DNA from: JACDAE01 sp963744875
GTDB taxonomy: Bacteria; Chloroflexota; Ktedonobacteria; Ktedonobacterales; Ktedonobacteraceae
Assembly: GCA_963744875.1 (NCBI GenBank)
Contig: CAVUVQ010000020.1
Coordinates: forward strand, 434,001-498,000
DNA: 64,000 nucleotides
Reading direction: 5' to 3'
Part shown: piece by piece, positions 7,945 to 16,837 of the stretch
Position numbering within the stretch: the stretch's first letter is position 1
Layout: every line of letters begins with the position of its first letter
Program-made: the position numbers and the translations under genes
The notes under the pieces: model-generated
The model's database searches: none
What the model saw: only the letters and a program-made list of their open reading frames with translations
Told to the model about the DNA's origin: nothing

Positions 7945-9083
7945 TGCGTACACAATCTTCAGCATCATATGAAATGACGCATGAACAACTCCTGCAAGAA
8001 TATGAAGTTCTGTTGGAACGAAATAATGCGTTAGAAACTCATGTGCGTAAAAGTGAAGAGCGCCGGCGTGCCTTTGTACACATTCTTAGCGACTTGAATA
8101 CATTCAATCGTAAACTCAATGATCAGCGCAAGGCAATGATTCATATCCTTGCCGACTACGAACATGATCGGAGCCTGTTGCGCAAACAGACCGAACGTCT
8201 GGATAATTCGCGCCGTGCCCTTATGCATATTTTGCAGGATTCTCATCAGTCGAATCTACGCCTGGAGAATAGCCGCAAAGCCATGATTCATATTATGAGT
8301 GACTTGAAGGAGACGACGGCTGAGGTGCAACGGCGTGAACAGGAACTGCGCGAGAAGCAAGAACAGCTCGTGCAGGCAGGCAAACTGGCAACCCTGGGTG
8401 AACTGACAACGGGTGTGGCCCATGAATTGAATAACCCTCTCAATAATATTGGCCTTTTTATTGGCAATGCTATCGATCTGATTGAACTGGGCATGGCCGA
8501 TACTGATTATGAGCGTATCTTGCAAGAACTCTATAATGCTATGCAGCAGGTGCGGAAAGCAACTGAGATCATCTCTCATCTGCGTACCTTTGGTCGTGCC
8601 GCCTCCGTCAGTCGTGAGCCAGTCGCGATCAACCAGATTGTTGTACGTGCTATTTCGTTGATGCGCGAGCAACTGCGTTTACGTCAGATCGAAGTCGATC
8701 TTCAATTTCCGCCCGAAGATGTGATCGTAATCGGCAATGCCATTCAGTTGGAGCAGGTTTTTATCAATCTACTCACCAATGCACGCGACGCAATGGCTAA
8801 TACGTCGCGCAAAGTTATTACCATAACATGTGCTCAAGTGGAGCAGGGCGTGGATATCAGGGTCAACGATAGTGGTCCAGGCATCCCGCCAGGATTAGAA
8901 CAGCGCATCTTTGACCCATTTTTTACAACAAAAGAAGTAGGTGCAGGAACCGGGCTTGGCCTTTCTATTACCTATGGGATCATCAAAGAGCATCACGGTA
9001 CCATCACCGTGGAAAATCGACCAGACGGTGGGGCCAGCTTTTTGATCCAATTCGCTATAGATCAATCGGGTGGAGGCGTATGA
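7935..9083 (+). CDS. soluble histidine kinase with repeated His-containing coiled coil
   Basis: A 382-residue histidine kinase without membrane segments. The N-terminal 145 residues form a coiled coil with four copies of a motif like RKAMIHILxD, whose histidines fall at 49, 70, 98 and 119. The HisKA phosphoacceptor is H163 in GVAHELNNPLN. The ATPase domain shows the N box (NLLTNARDAM), G1 (DSGPGIP), F box (FDPFFTTKE) and G2 (GTGLGLSI). The gene overlaps the PAS gene by 10 bases and the next gene by 4 bases (ATGA), so the three form one translationally coupled operon. Input probably comes from the separate PAS protein. Confidence 0.9.
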   Translation: MDVVRTQSSASYEMTHEQLLQEYEVLLERNNALETHVRKSEERRRAFVHILSDLNTFNRKLNDQRKAMIHILADYEHDRSLLRKQTERLDNSRRALMHILQDSHQSNLRLENSRKAMIHIMSDLKETTAEVQRREQELREKQEQLVQAGKLATLGELTTGVAHELNNPLNNIGLFIGNAIDLIELGMADTDYERILQELYNAMQQVRKATEIISHLRTFGRAASVSREPVAINQIVVRAISLMREQLRLRQIEVDLQFPPEDVIVIGNAIQLEQVFINLLTNARDAMANTSRKVITITCAQVEQGVDIRVNDSGPGIPPGLEQRIFDPFFTTKEVGAGTGLGLSITYGIIKEHHGTITVENRPDGGASFLIQFAIDQSGGGV

Positions 9084-10288
9084 TGCAGGCACATATTCTC
9101 ATCGTGGATGACGACACAGCGCTATTACAGGCACTTCCTCAGGCAATCCGGTTACGCTTGCCTGATGTACAGGTAGATACTACAGATTCAGCTTTCAATG
9201 CGCTCGATCTTGTACGAGAGCACGCATATGATGCTATTGTGAGCGACATTAAGATGCCTGGTATGGATGGGTTGGCACTGCTGGAGAAGATACAAGAATT
9301 GCGCCCTGCAACCCCTACCTTGCTCATTACAGGCCATGGTGACCATAGTCTCGCCATTCAGGCGCTGCGGGGCGGTGCGTACGACTTTATTCAAAAACCA
9401 ATTGATCGCGACTACTTTGCTGCTGCGCTACGCCGGGCTATTCAAACACATCAACTGCGCCGCCAGGTTGCTGAACAACAACGCGCCCTGGAGTCCCATG
9501 CAAAGTCTCTTGAGCAGACCGTTCAGGAGCGTACACGTGAACTGGTAGAGGCGAATGCGGCAAAAGATGAATTCCTCAGCATCGCTTCCCATGAACTGAA
9601 AACGCCCCTATCTAGCCTGAAAGGGATGACGCAACTCTTGCGTAGACGCCTCGATCGTGCCGGCTCCTCCGAAGCTTCTTACCTGGCAAATATGGAGAAT
9701 TCCATTCGTCGGATAGAAGTACTGGTGAATGATCTGCTCAATATTTCGTTTGTTGAGATGGGTATATTTACCCTGCATACCTCTCGCTGCGATATGGGTG
9801 CGTTGTGCCGATCTCTGGTTGACGAGTATATTATGGGCACCAATCCTCATCCTGTGGTAACACTGGAGATTCCACCTTCACCCGTGGAGGTTGAGGTAGA
9901 CATTGACCGCATCGGTCAGGTCATTATTAATCTCCTGGCAAATGCTCGCAAATATTCTGTGGCAGATACTCCAATTCTGGTGAATGTCACACAAAACGAT
10001 GGCATGTGCAAAATCTCTATCCGCGATTCCGGTATTGGTATTGCTCCCGAAGTACTCCCTCATGTTTTTGAACGCTTCTATCGCGTGCCCGGCGCTGAAG
10101 TTCTGACTGGTTCTAGCGTCGGATTCGGTCTGGGCCTCTACATCTCGAAGCAGATCGTAGAACATCACGGCGGTCATATAGAAGTGCAAAGCGTACCCGA
10201 GAGCGGAAGCATATTTTCAGTTGTTTTGCCCTTGTGCGTGCCTGCTGCACCCAATAGCGAGGTAAGCCTCATGAGCGAGGCACCATAA
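9080..10288 (+). CDS. response regulator-histidine kinase hybrid
   Basis: A 402-residue protein with an N-terminal receiver domain (about 5-125; phosphoacceptor D56 in SDIKMP, K106 in FIQKP) joined by a coiled coil to HisKA (H171 in ASHELKTPL) and an ATPase domain (NLLANARKYS, DSGIGIAPE, GFGLGLYIS). Receiver-first hybrids of this kind commonly take phosphate from an upstream kinase and act on a further partner; no DNA-binding output is present here. The start overlaps the preceding stop (ATGA), showing coupling with the kinase at 7935-9083. Hairpins follow at 10307-10419, so the operon likely ends here. Confidence 0.9.
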   Translation: MMQAHILIVDDDTALLQALPQAIRLRLPDVQVDTTDSAFNALDLVREHAYDAIVSDIKMPGMDGLALLEKIQELRPATPTLLITGHGDHSLAIQALRGGAYDFIQKPIDRDYFAAALRRAIQTHQLRRQVAEQQRALESHAKSLEQTVQERTRELVEANAAKDEFLSIASHELKTPLSSLKGMTQLLRRRLDRAGSSEASYLANMENSIRRIEVLVNDLLNISFVEMGIFTLHTSRCDMGALCRSLVDEYIMGTNPHPVVTLEIPPSPVEVEVDIDRIGQVIINLLANARKYSVADTPILVNVTQNDGMCKISIRDSGIGIAPEVLPHVFERFYRVPGAEVLTGSSVGFGLGLYISKQIVEHHGGHIEVQSVPESGSIFSVVLPLCVPAAPNSEVSLMSEAP

Positions 10289-10306
10289 AGGTAAAACATT
10301 GAAAAT

Positions 10307-10358
10307 CGCGTGCGCTTCTATCCCGATAAATCCTCTCATCAGGATAGGAGCGTACGCG
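10307..10358 (+). terminator. 17-bp stem-loop after the signalling operon
   Basis: Positions 10307-10323 and 10342-10358 are inverted copies with 2 mismatches in 17, lying 19 bases after the stop of the hybrid kinase. There is no clear T tract, so it may act as a transcript-end hairpin or a repeat. A second perfect 13-bp stem (10374-10386 with 10407-10419) follows at once. Confidence 0.45.
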
Positions 10359-10428
10359 AGGCGATGCCCTACGCAAAATGGTAGGAAACACATTTTTATA
10401 TGTACATCCTACCATTTTGTGTTCGTGG

Positions 10429-10434
10429 TATAAT
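10429..10434 (+). promoter_or_regulatory. extended -10 promoter for the TPR gene
   Basis: TGGTATAAT (10426-10434) is an extended -10 element 42 bases upstream of the chosen start at 10476. No good -35 is seen; the -35 region falls inside the 3' arm of the 13-bp hairpin 10374-10419. Confidence 0.4.
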
Positions 10435-10475
10435 AGAAGGTGTAGATGGTTTTTGGAGATTGCGGGAGGAAGTGT

Positions 10476-11678
10476 ATGAGTGACCTTTTTGAAAACATGG
10501 AACGTGAATTGGGTTTTGCTGGTGGCGGCCTCTATTTTTATCTCTATCAGCAATCAGGTGATCTGGCAAAATTGAATCGCGCTATAGAAATCTGGCAGGA
10601 AGCCCTGGAGCGGATGGAACACGACGCCTCAGAATTTCCTCTTTGTCTGAATATGTTAAGTTATGGCTTGAATGAGCGTTTTGAACGTACGCAAAATCTA
10701 GCGGATTTAAACGAAGCTGCACGTCTCTTAGAACTGGGACTTTCAATATGCGAAGTTGGCTCCTCTACCTTTGTCCAATGTTTAAATAATTTGGGAAATG
10801 TTTTGAGTATGCGCTATGAGTATACGCAAGATACAGCCGACCAGGATCGCGCAATTCAACTCTATGGACAGGTCGCAGAACATACTCCCCTCGATGCCCC
10901 CGAATTGCCTCAACATCTTCATAACCTCTGTTCTTGCCTCCTCGGACGCTTTGTGCGCACCAAAAACATGGCCGACCTGAATCGCGCTATTCGCGCCTGG
11001 GAAGAGATTCTCGCCAGCACTTCAGCCGATTCTCAATATCGTTCCATGCACCTGGGCAACCTTGATAATGGACTACGGATGCGCTATGTTCTTACCGAGA
11101 ATATCGCTGACCTGGAACGCGCTATTGATGTCTTGAGCCTCCTCATCCAGGAAACACCCCTGGACTCCTCTGAACGGCCTGACTACCTGAACCGCCTCAG
11201 TCAAGCCCTCCTCACACACTACGAGCGCACTGACAATTTGGATGATCTAGATACTGCCATCTCAATATGGGAGCAACATGTGATGCAGGCTCCCCTCGCC
11301 TCCGCTGATCGCCCCGCACGCCTGAACTTCCTGGCCTATGGATTGGGCAAACACTACGACCGCAGCAAAAATCTGGCTGACCTGGAACGTGCCATCGAAC
11401 TCCTGGAGGAAGCTCTCACTCTGGCTCCCTCCGGCTCGGCAATCTCACTGCATAGTCTCTCTAACCTGGCTGATATCTTTATGACGCGCTACGCCGCCAC
11501 TAACGATCAGACCGATTTAGAACACGCGATTTCCTTGCTGGAAATGACCATTGAGCAGTCTCCCACCGATTTCCCCGACCTTCCCACTCTTAAGCGCAAC
11601 CTGCACACCGCCTTGATGAAACACTATGCAGTTACCAATAACGAGCATGACCTGGAAAAAGCTAGCAAACTTATGTAG
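10476..11678 (+). CDS. TPR-like repeat protein
   Basis: A 400-residue protein made of about eight helical repeats of roughly 48 residues with the pattern RY-x-x-T-x-N-x-ADLxRAIxLxEx, then a P-L-D-S-like loop and LxNLGxxLxxRY. This long TPR variant is typical of CHAT-protease-associated and kinesin-light-chain-like repeats in Chloroflexota and fungi; it serves as a protein-binding scaffold. No enzyme domain is attached and no CHAT gene is adjacent. ATG 10476 follows gggagga and is preferred over an in-frame ATG at 10446. The stop codon (11676-11678) lies inside the left arm of a 35-bp palindrome, which suggests that insertion of the repeat trimmed or replaced the original 3' end. Confidence 0.8.
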   Translation: MSDLFENMERELGFAGGGLYFYLYQQSGDLAKLNRAIEIWQEALERMEHDASEFPLCLNMLSYGLNERFERTQNLADLNEAARLLELGLSICEVGSSTFVQCLNNLGNVLSMRYEYTQDTADQDRAIQLYGQVAEHTPLDAPELPQHLHNLCSCLLGRFVRTKNMADLNRAIRAWEEILASTSADSQYRSMHLGNLDNGLRMRYVLTENIADLERAIDVLSLLIQETPLDSSERPDYLNRLSQALLTHYERTDNLDDLDTAISIWEQHVMQAPLASADRPARLNFLAYGLGKHYDRSKNLADLERAIELLEEALTLAPSGSAISLHSLSNLADIFMTRYAATNDQTDLEHAISLLEMTIEQSPTDFPDLPTLKRNLHTALMKHYAVTNNEHDLEKASKLM

Positions 11679-11757
11679 GAGCCAGATTGATCGCGCCCAT
11701 GTGTGGAATCATGATAACATGGTTCCACACATGGGCGCGATCAATCTGGCTCCTACA
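11674..11757. repeat. 35-bp perfect inverted repeat at the end of the TPR gene
   Basis: Positions 11674-11708 and 11723-11757 are perfect inverted copies of 35 bases with a 14-base loop. The outer ends are tgtaggagcc/ggctcctaca and the arms hold the word gatcgcgcccatgtgtgg. The same word in altered form is found at 11860-11916, so two members of this palindrome family sit side by side. The element could work as a terminator for the TPR gene. Confidence 0.8.
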
Positions 11758-11842
11758 AACTTGCGCGAATTGTGAACCCCATCACATCACCTCCCACACA
11801 TTCTAAAATGTGAATTGAGTCATATTTAAATGCAGAAAATCG
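11752..11842 (+). repeat. 91-bp direct repeat, left copy
   Basis: This 91-base stretch (from cctacaaac to gcagaaaatcg) is repeated in the same orientation at 17122-17212 with only 3 differences. The two copies enclose the LuxR/DUF4386 island. The sequence contains ttctaaaatgtgaatt and an AT-rich end. Its length is too great for a normal target-site duplication. Confidence 0.85.
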
Positions 11843-11859
11843 TTCTTTTGTAGAGGCCC

Positions 11860-11916
11860 GATTGACCGCGCCCGTGTGTGGAACGGAACCATTTATACAC
11901 ACGGGCGCGATCAATC
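11860..11916. repeat. 20-bp inverted repeat of the cgcgcccgtgtgt family
   Basis: Positions 11860-11879 and 11897-11916 are inverted copies of 20 bases with one mismatch around a 17-base loop. The arm word gatt-ga-cgcgcccgtgtgt is a close relative of the 35-bp palindrome at 11674-11757. Confidence 0.65.
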
Positions 11917-11994
11917 GCAATACCGTTTAAATACGCCAGGCTCCTGATAGAGCACCTTGAACGATGACATTGGATCACCAATTTCAGAAGAATA
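11914..11994 (+). repeat. 81-bp inverted repeat bounding the LuxR island, left copy
   Basis: This stretch reads as the reverse complement of 17031-17111 with about 4 mismatches in 81 (shared words: ctcctgatagagcacctt, ttggatcaccaatttcagaa). Together the two copies bracket 12.0-17.0 kb like terminal inverted repeats. No transposase gene is recognisable inside. It includes no clear coding frame. Confidence 0.8.
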
Positions 11995-12176
11995 TGAAGA
12001 ATGCTCGATGGAAAACTAGGGGTAAGGGGAGGTGTGGGGCATAGTAAATAGCGCGAAGAGTCGAAATCGACCATCCAGAACCTGGAGAAACTGCTCACCA
12101 TCTGTTATACTCTTCGCAGAGTTGTAAATAAGAGAAATGAAACGCTTCGTTTACTGCTCAGGCAGGAGGGATACCA

Positions 12177-12584
12177 ATGGTTGCATCGACTGTTGATGGA
12201 ATTGATCCGTTCAAAATTACAGGTCGCACCATTTCAGGATGGATTCCCCGTCTCAAAACCGATACCGTTTTTCCTCTCCGCCAACCGTTTTGTAGCTACC
12301 TCAAAAAACGCCTGCTTCTATGGCTTGAATACCATCCCCAGATGGCCAGTTATGCGCGTAGCGGCATTAGGCCAGTGTTTGCAAAGACCTACCGGCTGTC
12401 AACCTCCAAGGATACGCCCTTTGCCATTGGCTACACATTTTTGCCAGAACAGAGCACAAGCACGGTTGGTTCAATCATTGACGCCTCGCCGGAGAAACAA
12501 CGCAAAACCTGTACCCCGAATACTGATCAACAATGGGCCAGGCGTGAAACGAGCTGGGAAGTCGTTGGAGGAGAGAGCAAGTGA
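12177..12584 (+). CDS. hypothetical protein upstream of the LuxR-type gene
   Basis: A 135-residue frame that I do not recognise. In its favour, ATG 12177 follows a good ribosome binding site (aggaggga, six bases away), and its TGA stop overlaps the GTG start of the LuxR-type gene in the four bases GTGA, as coupled genes do. Against it, the protein has no clear domain and an overlapping frame of similar length (12181-12666) exists, so the region may be a degraded gene. It could be a small leader or partner of the regulator, or a decayed fragment. Confidence 0.35.
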   Translation: MVASTVDGIDPFKITGRTISGWIPRLKTDTVFPLRQPFCSYLKKRLLLWLEYHPQMASYARSGIRPVFAKTYRLSTSKDTPFAIGYTFLPEQSTSTVGSIIDASPEKQRKTCTPNTDQQWARRETSWEVVGGESK

Positions 12585-15307
12585 CGCCAATTCTCGCCAC
12601 GAAACTGTATCATCCCTCGGCTTCGGCCGAACGTGGTCCTGCGCTCCCGCCTGCTCGAGCGGCTGAACGAGGGTCTGCACCGCAAACTGACCCTCATCGC
12701 TGCCCCCGCTGGCTTTGGGAAAACCACGCTGGTCAGTGAATGGGTCGCGGGACATCGAGCGACCAGACCGCCTGGCTGTCGCTGGACGAAGGGGAGAACG
12801 ACCCCACACGGTTTCTGACGTACCTGATCGCTGCTTTACAGACGATTGCGGCCACTATTGGGGAAGGGGTGTTGGGTGTGCTCCAATCCAGCTCAGCCCC
12901 GCCACCCGAAGCGATCCTGACGGCCCTGCTCAATGAGATCACCACGCTCCCGGACCATTTCGTCCTCGTCCTTGACGACTACCACGTGATTGATGCCAAA
13001 GCGGTTGACATGGCCCTCACCTATCTCGTCGAGCACCTGCCGCCGCAGATGCACCTGGTCATCGCCACCCGTGAGGATCCACAGCTCCCCCTGGCCCGCT
13101 TACGCGCCCGGAGCTGAATTGACCGAACTGCGTGCTACCGACTTGCGTTTTACCCCCTCTGAAGCTGCCGAATTTCTCAACTCAGGTGATGGGTCTCAAC
13201 CTCTCGGCAGGGAGACATCGCCGCATTGGAAGACCGCACCGAAGGCTGGATTGCGGGACTGCAATTGGCGGCACTTTCGATGCGGGGGCAAGAGGACGTT
13301 CCTGAGTTCATCCGGGCCTTCACTGGTGACCACCGCTACATCCTGGACTATCTGGTCGAAGAGGTCCTGCAACGTCAGCCCGAACCTGTACGGAGCTTCT
13401 TACTTCAGACCGCCATTCTCGATCGGTTGAGTGGCTCACTCTGTGATGCCGTCACCGGCCAGGAGGAAGGGTAACGTGCGGTTAGAGGCCCTGGAGCGAG
13501 GCAACTTCTTTGTCGTTGCGCTCGATGACACGCGCCACTGGTATCGCTATCACCACCTCTTTGCCGAAGTGCTCTCTGCGCATTTGCTGGCGGAGCAGCC
13601 CGAGCAGGTAGCGACGCTGCATCGGCGTGCCAGCGAATGGTACGAGCGGCATGGGTCGGCGATCCGAGGCGATCCGCCACGCGCTGGCCGCCGCAGATTT
13701 CGCACGAGCGGCGGACCTGGTCGAGCTGGGCGTGGTAGCAATGCTCCGGAGTCGACAGGAGGCCACCTTGCTTGACTGGCTCAAGGTGCTCCCCGACGAG
13801 GTACTCCGCTGCAGGCCCGTGCTCAGCGTTGCGTATGCTCCATGTGTTACTGTCGAACGGCGAGCGCGAGGGCGTTGAGGAGCGACTGCGGGACGCCGAA
13901 CGGTGGCTGGACACGACGGCAGAGATGCGTGGGCTTGCATCAGCCCCAGCGGCTACGATGGTCGTCGTGGACGAAGAGGAATTTCGGTCATCTCCCGGCT
14001 ACGATCGCGATTGCCCGTGCCGGACTGGCCCTGACTCGCGGCGATGTGCAAGGGACCGTGACCTATGCCCGGCGTGCGCTCGACCTCGCACCCGAGGACG
14101 CCCATCTGACGCGCGGATCGGCAGCGGGTCTCTTGGGACTCGCCTCCTGGACGAGCGGAGATCTCGAGGCAGCGCACCGGATCGTATGCCGATGGGATAG
14201 CGAGTCTGCAAAAGGCCGGGAACCTCTCTGACGCACTCGGTTGCGCCATCGCCGTGGCTGATATCCAGATGGTGCAAGGTCATCTCCACGAGGTAATGCG
14301 TACCTACGAGCGGGCATTACAGAGGGCTTTGGAGCAGGGCACGCCTCCCCTGCGGGGAACGGCAGACATGTATGTGGGCATGAGCGGACTCCACCGTGAG
14401 CGCAACGATCTGCAGACCGCCACGCAGCACCTGCTGCGAAGCAAGGAACTGGGGGAGCATACCGGATTACCGCAAAACCGGTATCGCTGGTGCGTTGCGA
14501 TGGCTCGCATACGGGAGGCCCAGGGAGATCTGGACAGCGCCCTCGACCTGCTCCATGAGGCAGAGCGCCTGTATGTGGGTGACTTTTCCCCCAATGTGCG
14601 TCCTATCGCAGCGAGCGTTTCACGGGTGTGGGTCGCGCAGGGGAAGATAGGTGAAGCGCTCAACTGGGTGCGTGAGCGTCGCCTCTCCGTTTCGGACGAG
14701 CCTTCCTACCTGCGCGAGTTTGAGCACATCACCCTGGTCAGGGTGCTTCTGGCCTGGTCTACGAGCAACAGTACAGACTCCTCCATACGTGAGGCAATGG
14801 GACTCTTGGAACGCCTCCTGCAAGCGGCGGAAGAAGGGAAGCGGACAGGAAGTGTCATCGAAATCCTGGTGCTGCAGGCGCTTGTCCACCAGATGCAAGG
14901 CAACATCCTTGCTGCTCTTGTACCACTGGGACACGCCCTGACGCTGGCTGAGCCGGAGGGCTACATTCGAATATTTGTGGACGAAGGCCCACCTATGGCA
15001 CTCCTGCTGGAAGTGGCCGCGAAACACGGCATCGCCCCGAACTATGTTCGTCACCTCCTGACAGCCTTTGGCTCAGCCGAGGACAGAACGTCCGTCGAAA
15101 CAGGGTTTGATCGAGCCACTCTCGGAACGGGAGCTGGAAGTGCTTCGGCTACTCGCAACCGGCTTGAACGGCCCAGAAATTGCCCGCGAACTCGTGGTAT
15201 CCCTGAACACCATGCGTACCCACACCAAAAACATTTACAGCAAACTCGGGGTGAACGACCGTCGGGCAGCAGTCCACCGGGCGAAGGAACTCAAATTGTT
15301 CTCATGA
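12581..15307 (+). pseudogene. LuxR-family (MalT-like) ATPase regulator, multiply frameshifted
   Basis: Read across frames, 12581-15307 encodes a normal-length (about 900 residues) MalT-type regulator: GTG start with ggaggag upstream (TPILATKLY), P-loop APAGFGKTTLVSEW (near 12700), Walker B region FVLVLDDYHVID (near 12960), WIAGLQLAALS and YRYHHLFAEVL motifs (13240-13570), a helical TPR-like middle, and a LuxR helix-turn-helix (LSERELEVLRLLATG to KLGVNDRRAAVHRAKEL) ending at 15307. The frame changes at about ten places, near 12640, 12745, 13110, 13205, 13470, 13660, 13830, 13970, 14190 and 15090. Hardly any true nonsense codons are seen apart from those caused by the shifts. As written it cannot yield a full protein. 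Decay inside a mobile island or clustered indel errors are both possible. Confidence 0.8.
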
Positions 15308-15522
15308 ACCCACACACCAACCCTGGCCACGACCGGGTGTGTCGAATCACGTGCCGAGGCTTTTTCTCTCGCCTGTCAGCCCGATGAACAAATCACCACA
15401 TCAATCACCACATATGGTGATCCCTTCTCACCACATTCTCATGTATCTTCTGATTAGAAGAAAAGAACGCCTGCAACGACGTAGAGATTCATTCAGAGAG
15501 AGGAAAAGGCACGAGGCGCAGC

Positions 15523-15780
15523 ATGAGAGCAGCACACGCATCAATTGAGGATCATCACGAGCCTGAACGGTACGAGATTCGCATCAAGGGACACCTTGAT
15601 GACAAGTGGGCCGACTGGTTCGAGGGCTTGACCATCAGGCGAGAAGACAACGGCGAGACGCTGTTAATCGGCCCGGTGGTCGATCAGGCCGCGTTGCATG
15701 GATTGCTCAGAAAAGTGCGTGATTTAGGAATGCCCTTACTCTCGGTAAGCCGCGTCAGGCCCAGCCAGGCCGATGCGTAA
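15523..15780 (+). CDS. small conserved protein, unknown function
   Basis: An 85-residue acidic protein with the central pattern YEIRIKGHLDDKWADWFEGL and a C-terminal AALHGLLRKVRDLGMPLLSV. From memory this pattern belongs to a widespread family in Actinobacteria and Ktedonobacteria that often sits near transporters or regulators and has no known function. It has no membrane segment or Cys cluster. It lies 215 bases downstream of the broken LuxR gene and upstream of the DUF4386 gene, an arrangement that suggests a LuxR-controlled set. A purine-rich stretch (agagaggaaaagg) precedes the ATG at some distance. Confidence 0.75.
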   Translation: MRAAHASIEDHHEPERYEIRIKGHLDDKWADWFEGLTIRREDNGETLLIGPVVDQAALHGLLRKVRDLGMPLLSVSRVRPSQADA

Positions 15781-15965
15781 GGTGTCAAACACGGAGTTGA
15801 GGCAAGCGGCTGAAGAACAGGAGATCTGCCTTTGATACAGTTCTCGTGGAACGAGTGCTTTTGGTGAGCCTTCTCGACCGCAGACTCACAGTCGTATTGG
15901 AAATGATGCTGTCCAGGAAAAGTTTTCAGGCAGCGAGGAGAAAAAAGGAACATTATCTATGAACA

Positions 15966-16760
15966 ATGACCAATGTAAAGACCACACAAGTAGGACCCCG
16001 CATGATCATAAGGCAGACCGTGAAACGAAGCGAGTTTCAGATGAGTCCACGGAGAAAGACCGCGCTTGTCGCGGGTGTGCTCTACCTGCTCACCTTTGTC
16101 TCGATCCCGACCCTCTTTATCTACGGCCAGGTAAAGGGTGCGAACTACATCCTCGGCGCTGGCCCGGACACTTCCGCCATCATCGGCGGTATCCTGGAGA
16201 TCATCGTGGCTCTCGCTGGCATCGGCACCGCCGTCGTACTGTTCCCGGTGCTCAAGAAGCAGAACGAAGCGGCTGCGCTGGGCCTCGTTGCCGCCCGCAT
16301 TCTGGAATCCGGCACCATCTTCGTCGGCGTTGTGTTCCTTATGTCGATCGTAACCTTGCGACAGGCCGGAGCTGGAACAGAGGCATTGGTCACGAGCCAT
16401 GCGCTTGTCACTCTGTATGACCGCATCTTCCTCCAAGGGCAAAGCTTCATGCCGGCCATCTGCGACCTGTTGCTGGGATTCCTGCTGCACCAGTCGCGCC
16501 TGGTGCCTCGAGGACTTGCCCTGATCGGAATCGTCGGAGGCCCCATCCTCCTCGCAAGCTACTTTGCTGTGATGTTCGGCCTTCTCGGGCAACATGCCCC
16601 CTTAGCAGCGTTGTCCTCAATCCCGGTCGCGCTCTTTGAATTTTCGCTAGGCGTCTGGCTGGTCGTCAAAGGCTTTCAGCCCTCACCGATCCTCTCCAGC
16701 GATACGCGAGATGCAAACGCGGCTGCCGTCACCAATCCTTCCACTTCTCGTCGGCCATAG
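15966..16760 (+). CDS. DUF4386 membrane protein
   Basis: A 264-residue membrane protein with six hydrophobic segments. The beginning MSPRRKTALVAGVLYLLTF and the later IVALAGIGTAVVLFP and AARILESG stretches are typical of DUF4386 proteins, whose function is unknown. Family members usually begin at the MSPRRK methionine, which is ATG 16041 here; the frame is open to ATG 15966, giving 25 extra residues. I list the longer form because a purine-rich aaaaggaac lies before it, but 16041 is equally possible. The gene is the last one inside the repeat-bounded island. Confidence 0.75.
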   Translation: MTNVKTTQVGPRMIIRQTVKRSEFQMSPRRKTALVAGVLYLLTFVSIPTLFIYGQVKGANYILGAGPDTSAIIGGILEIIVALAGIGTAVVLFPVLKKQNEAAALGLVAARILESGTIFVGVVFLMSIVTLRQAGAGTEALVTSHALVTLYDRIFLQGQSFMPAICDLLLGFLLHQSRLVPRGLALIGIVGGPILLASYFAVMFGLLGQHAPLAALSSIPVALFEFSLGVWLVVKGFQPSPILSSDTRDANAAAVTNPSTSRRP

Positions 16761-16837
16761 CTCGCCTTCGTAATCTGTGTTGCCAGCTTGACCAACTGGC
16801 AAGACGGGGCGAGTCAGTGGGTACTCTGAGGCCAGGG

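Noticed and set aside
13405..14317. Minus-strand frames opposite the LuxR pseudogene
   Set aside because: GC-rich antisense shadows; the plus strand holds ordered LuxR/MalT motifs.
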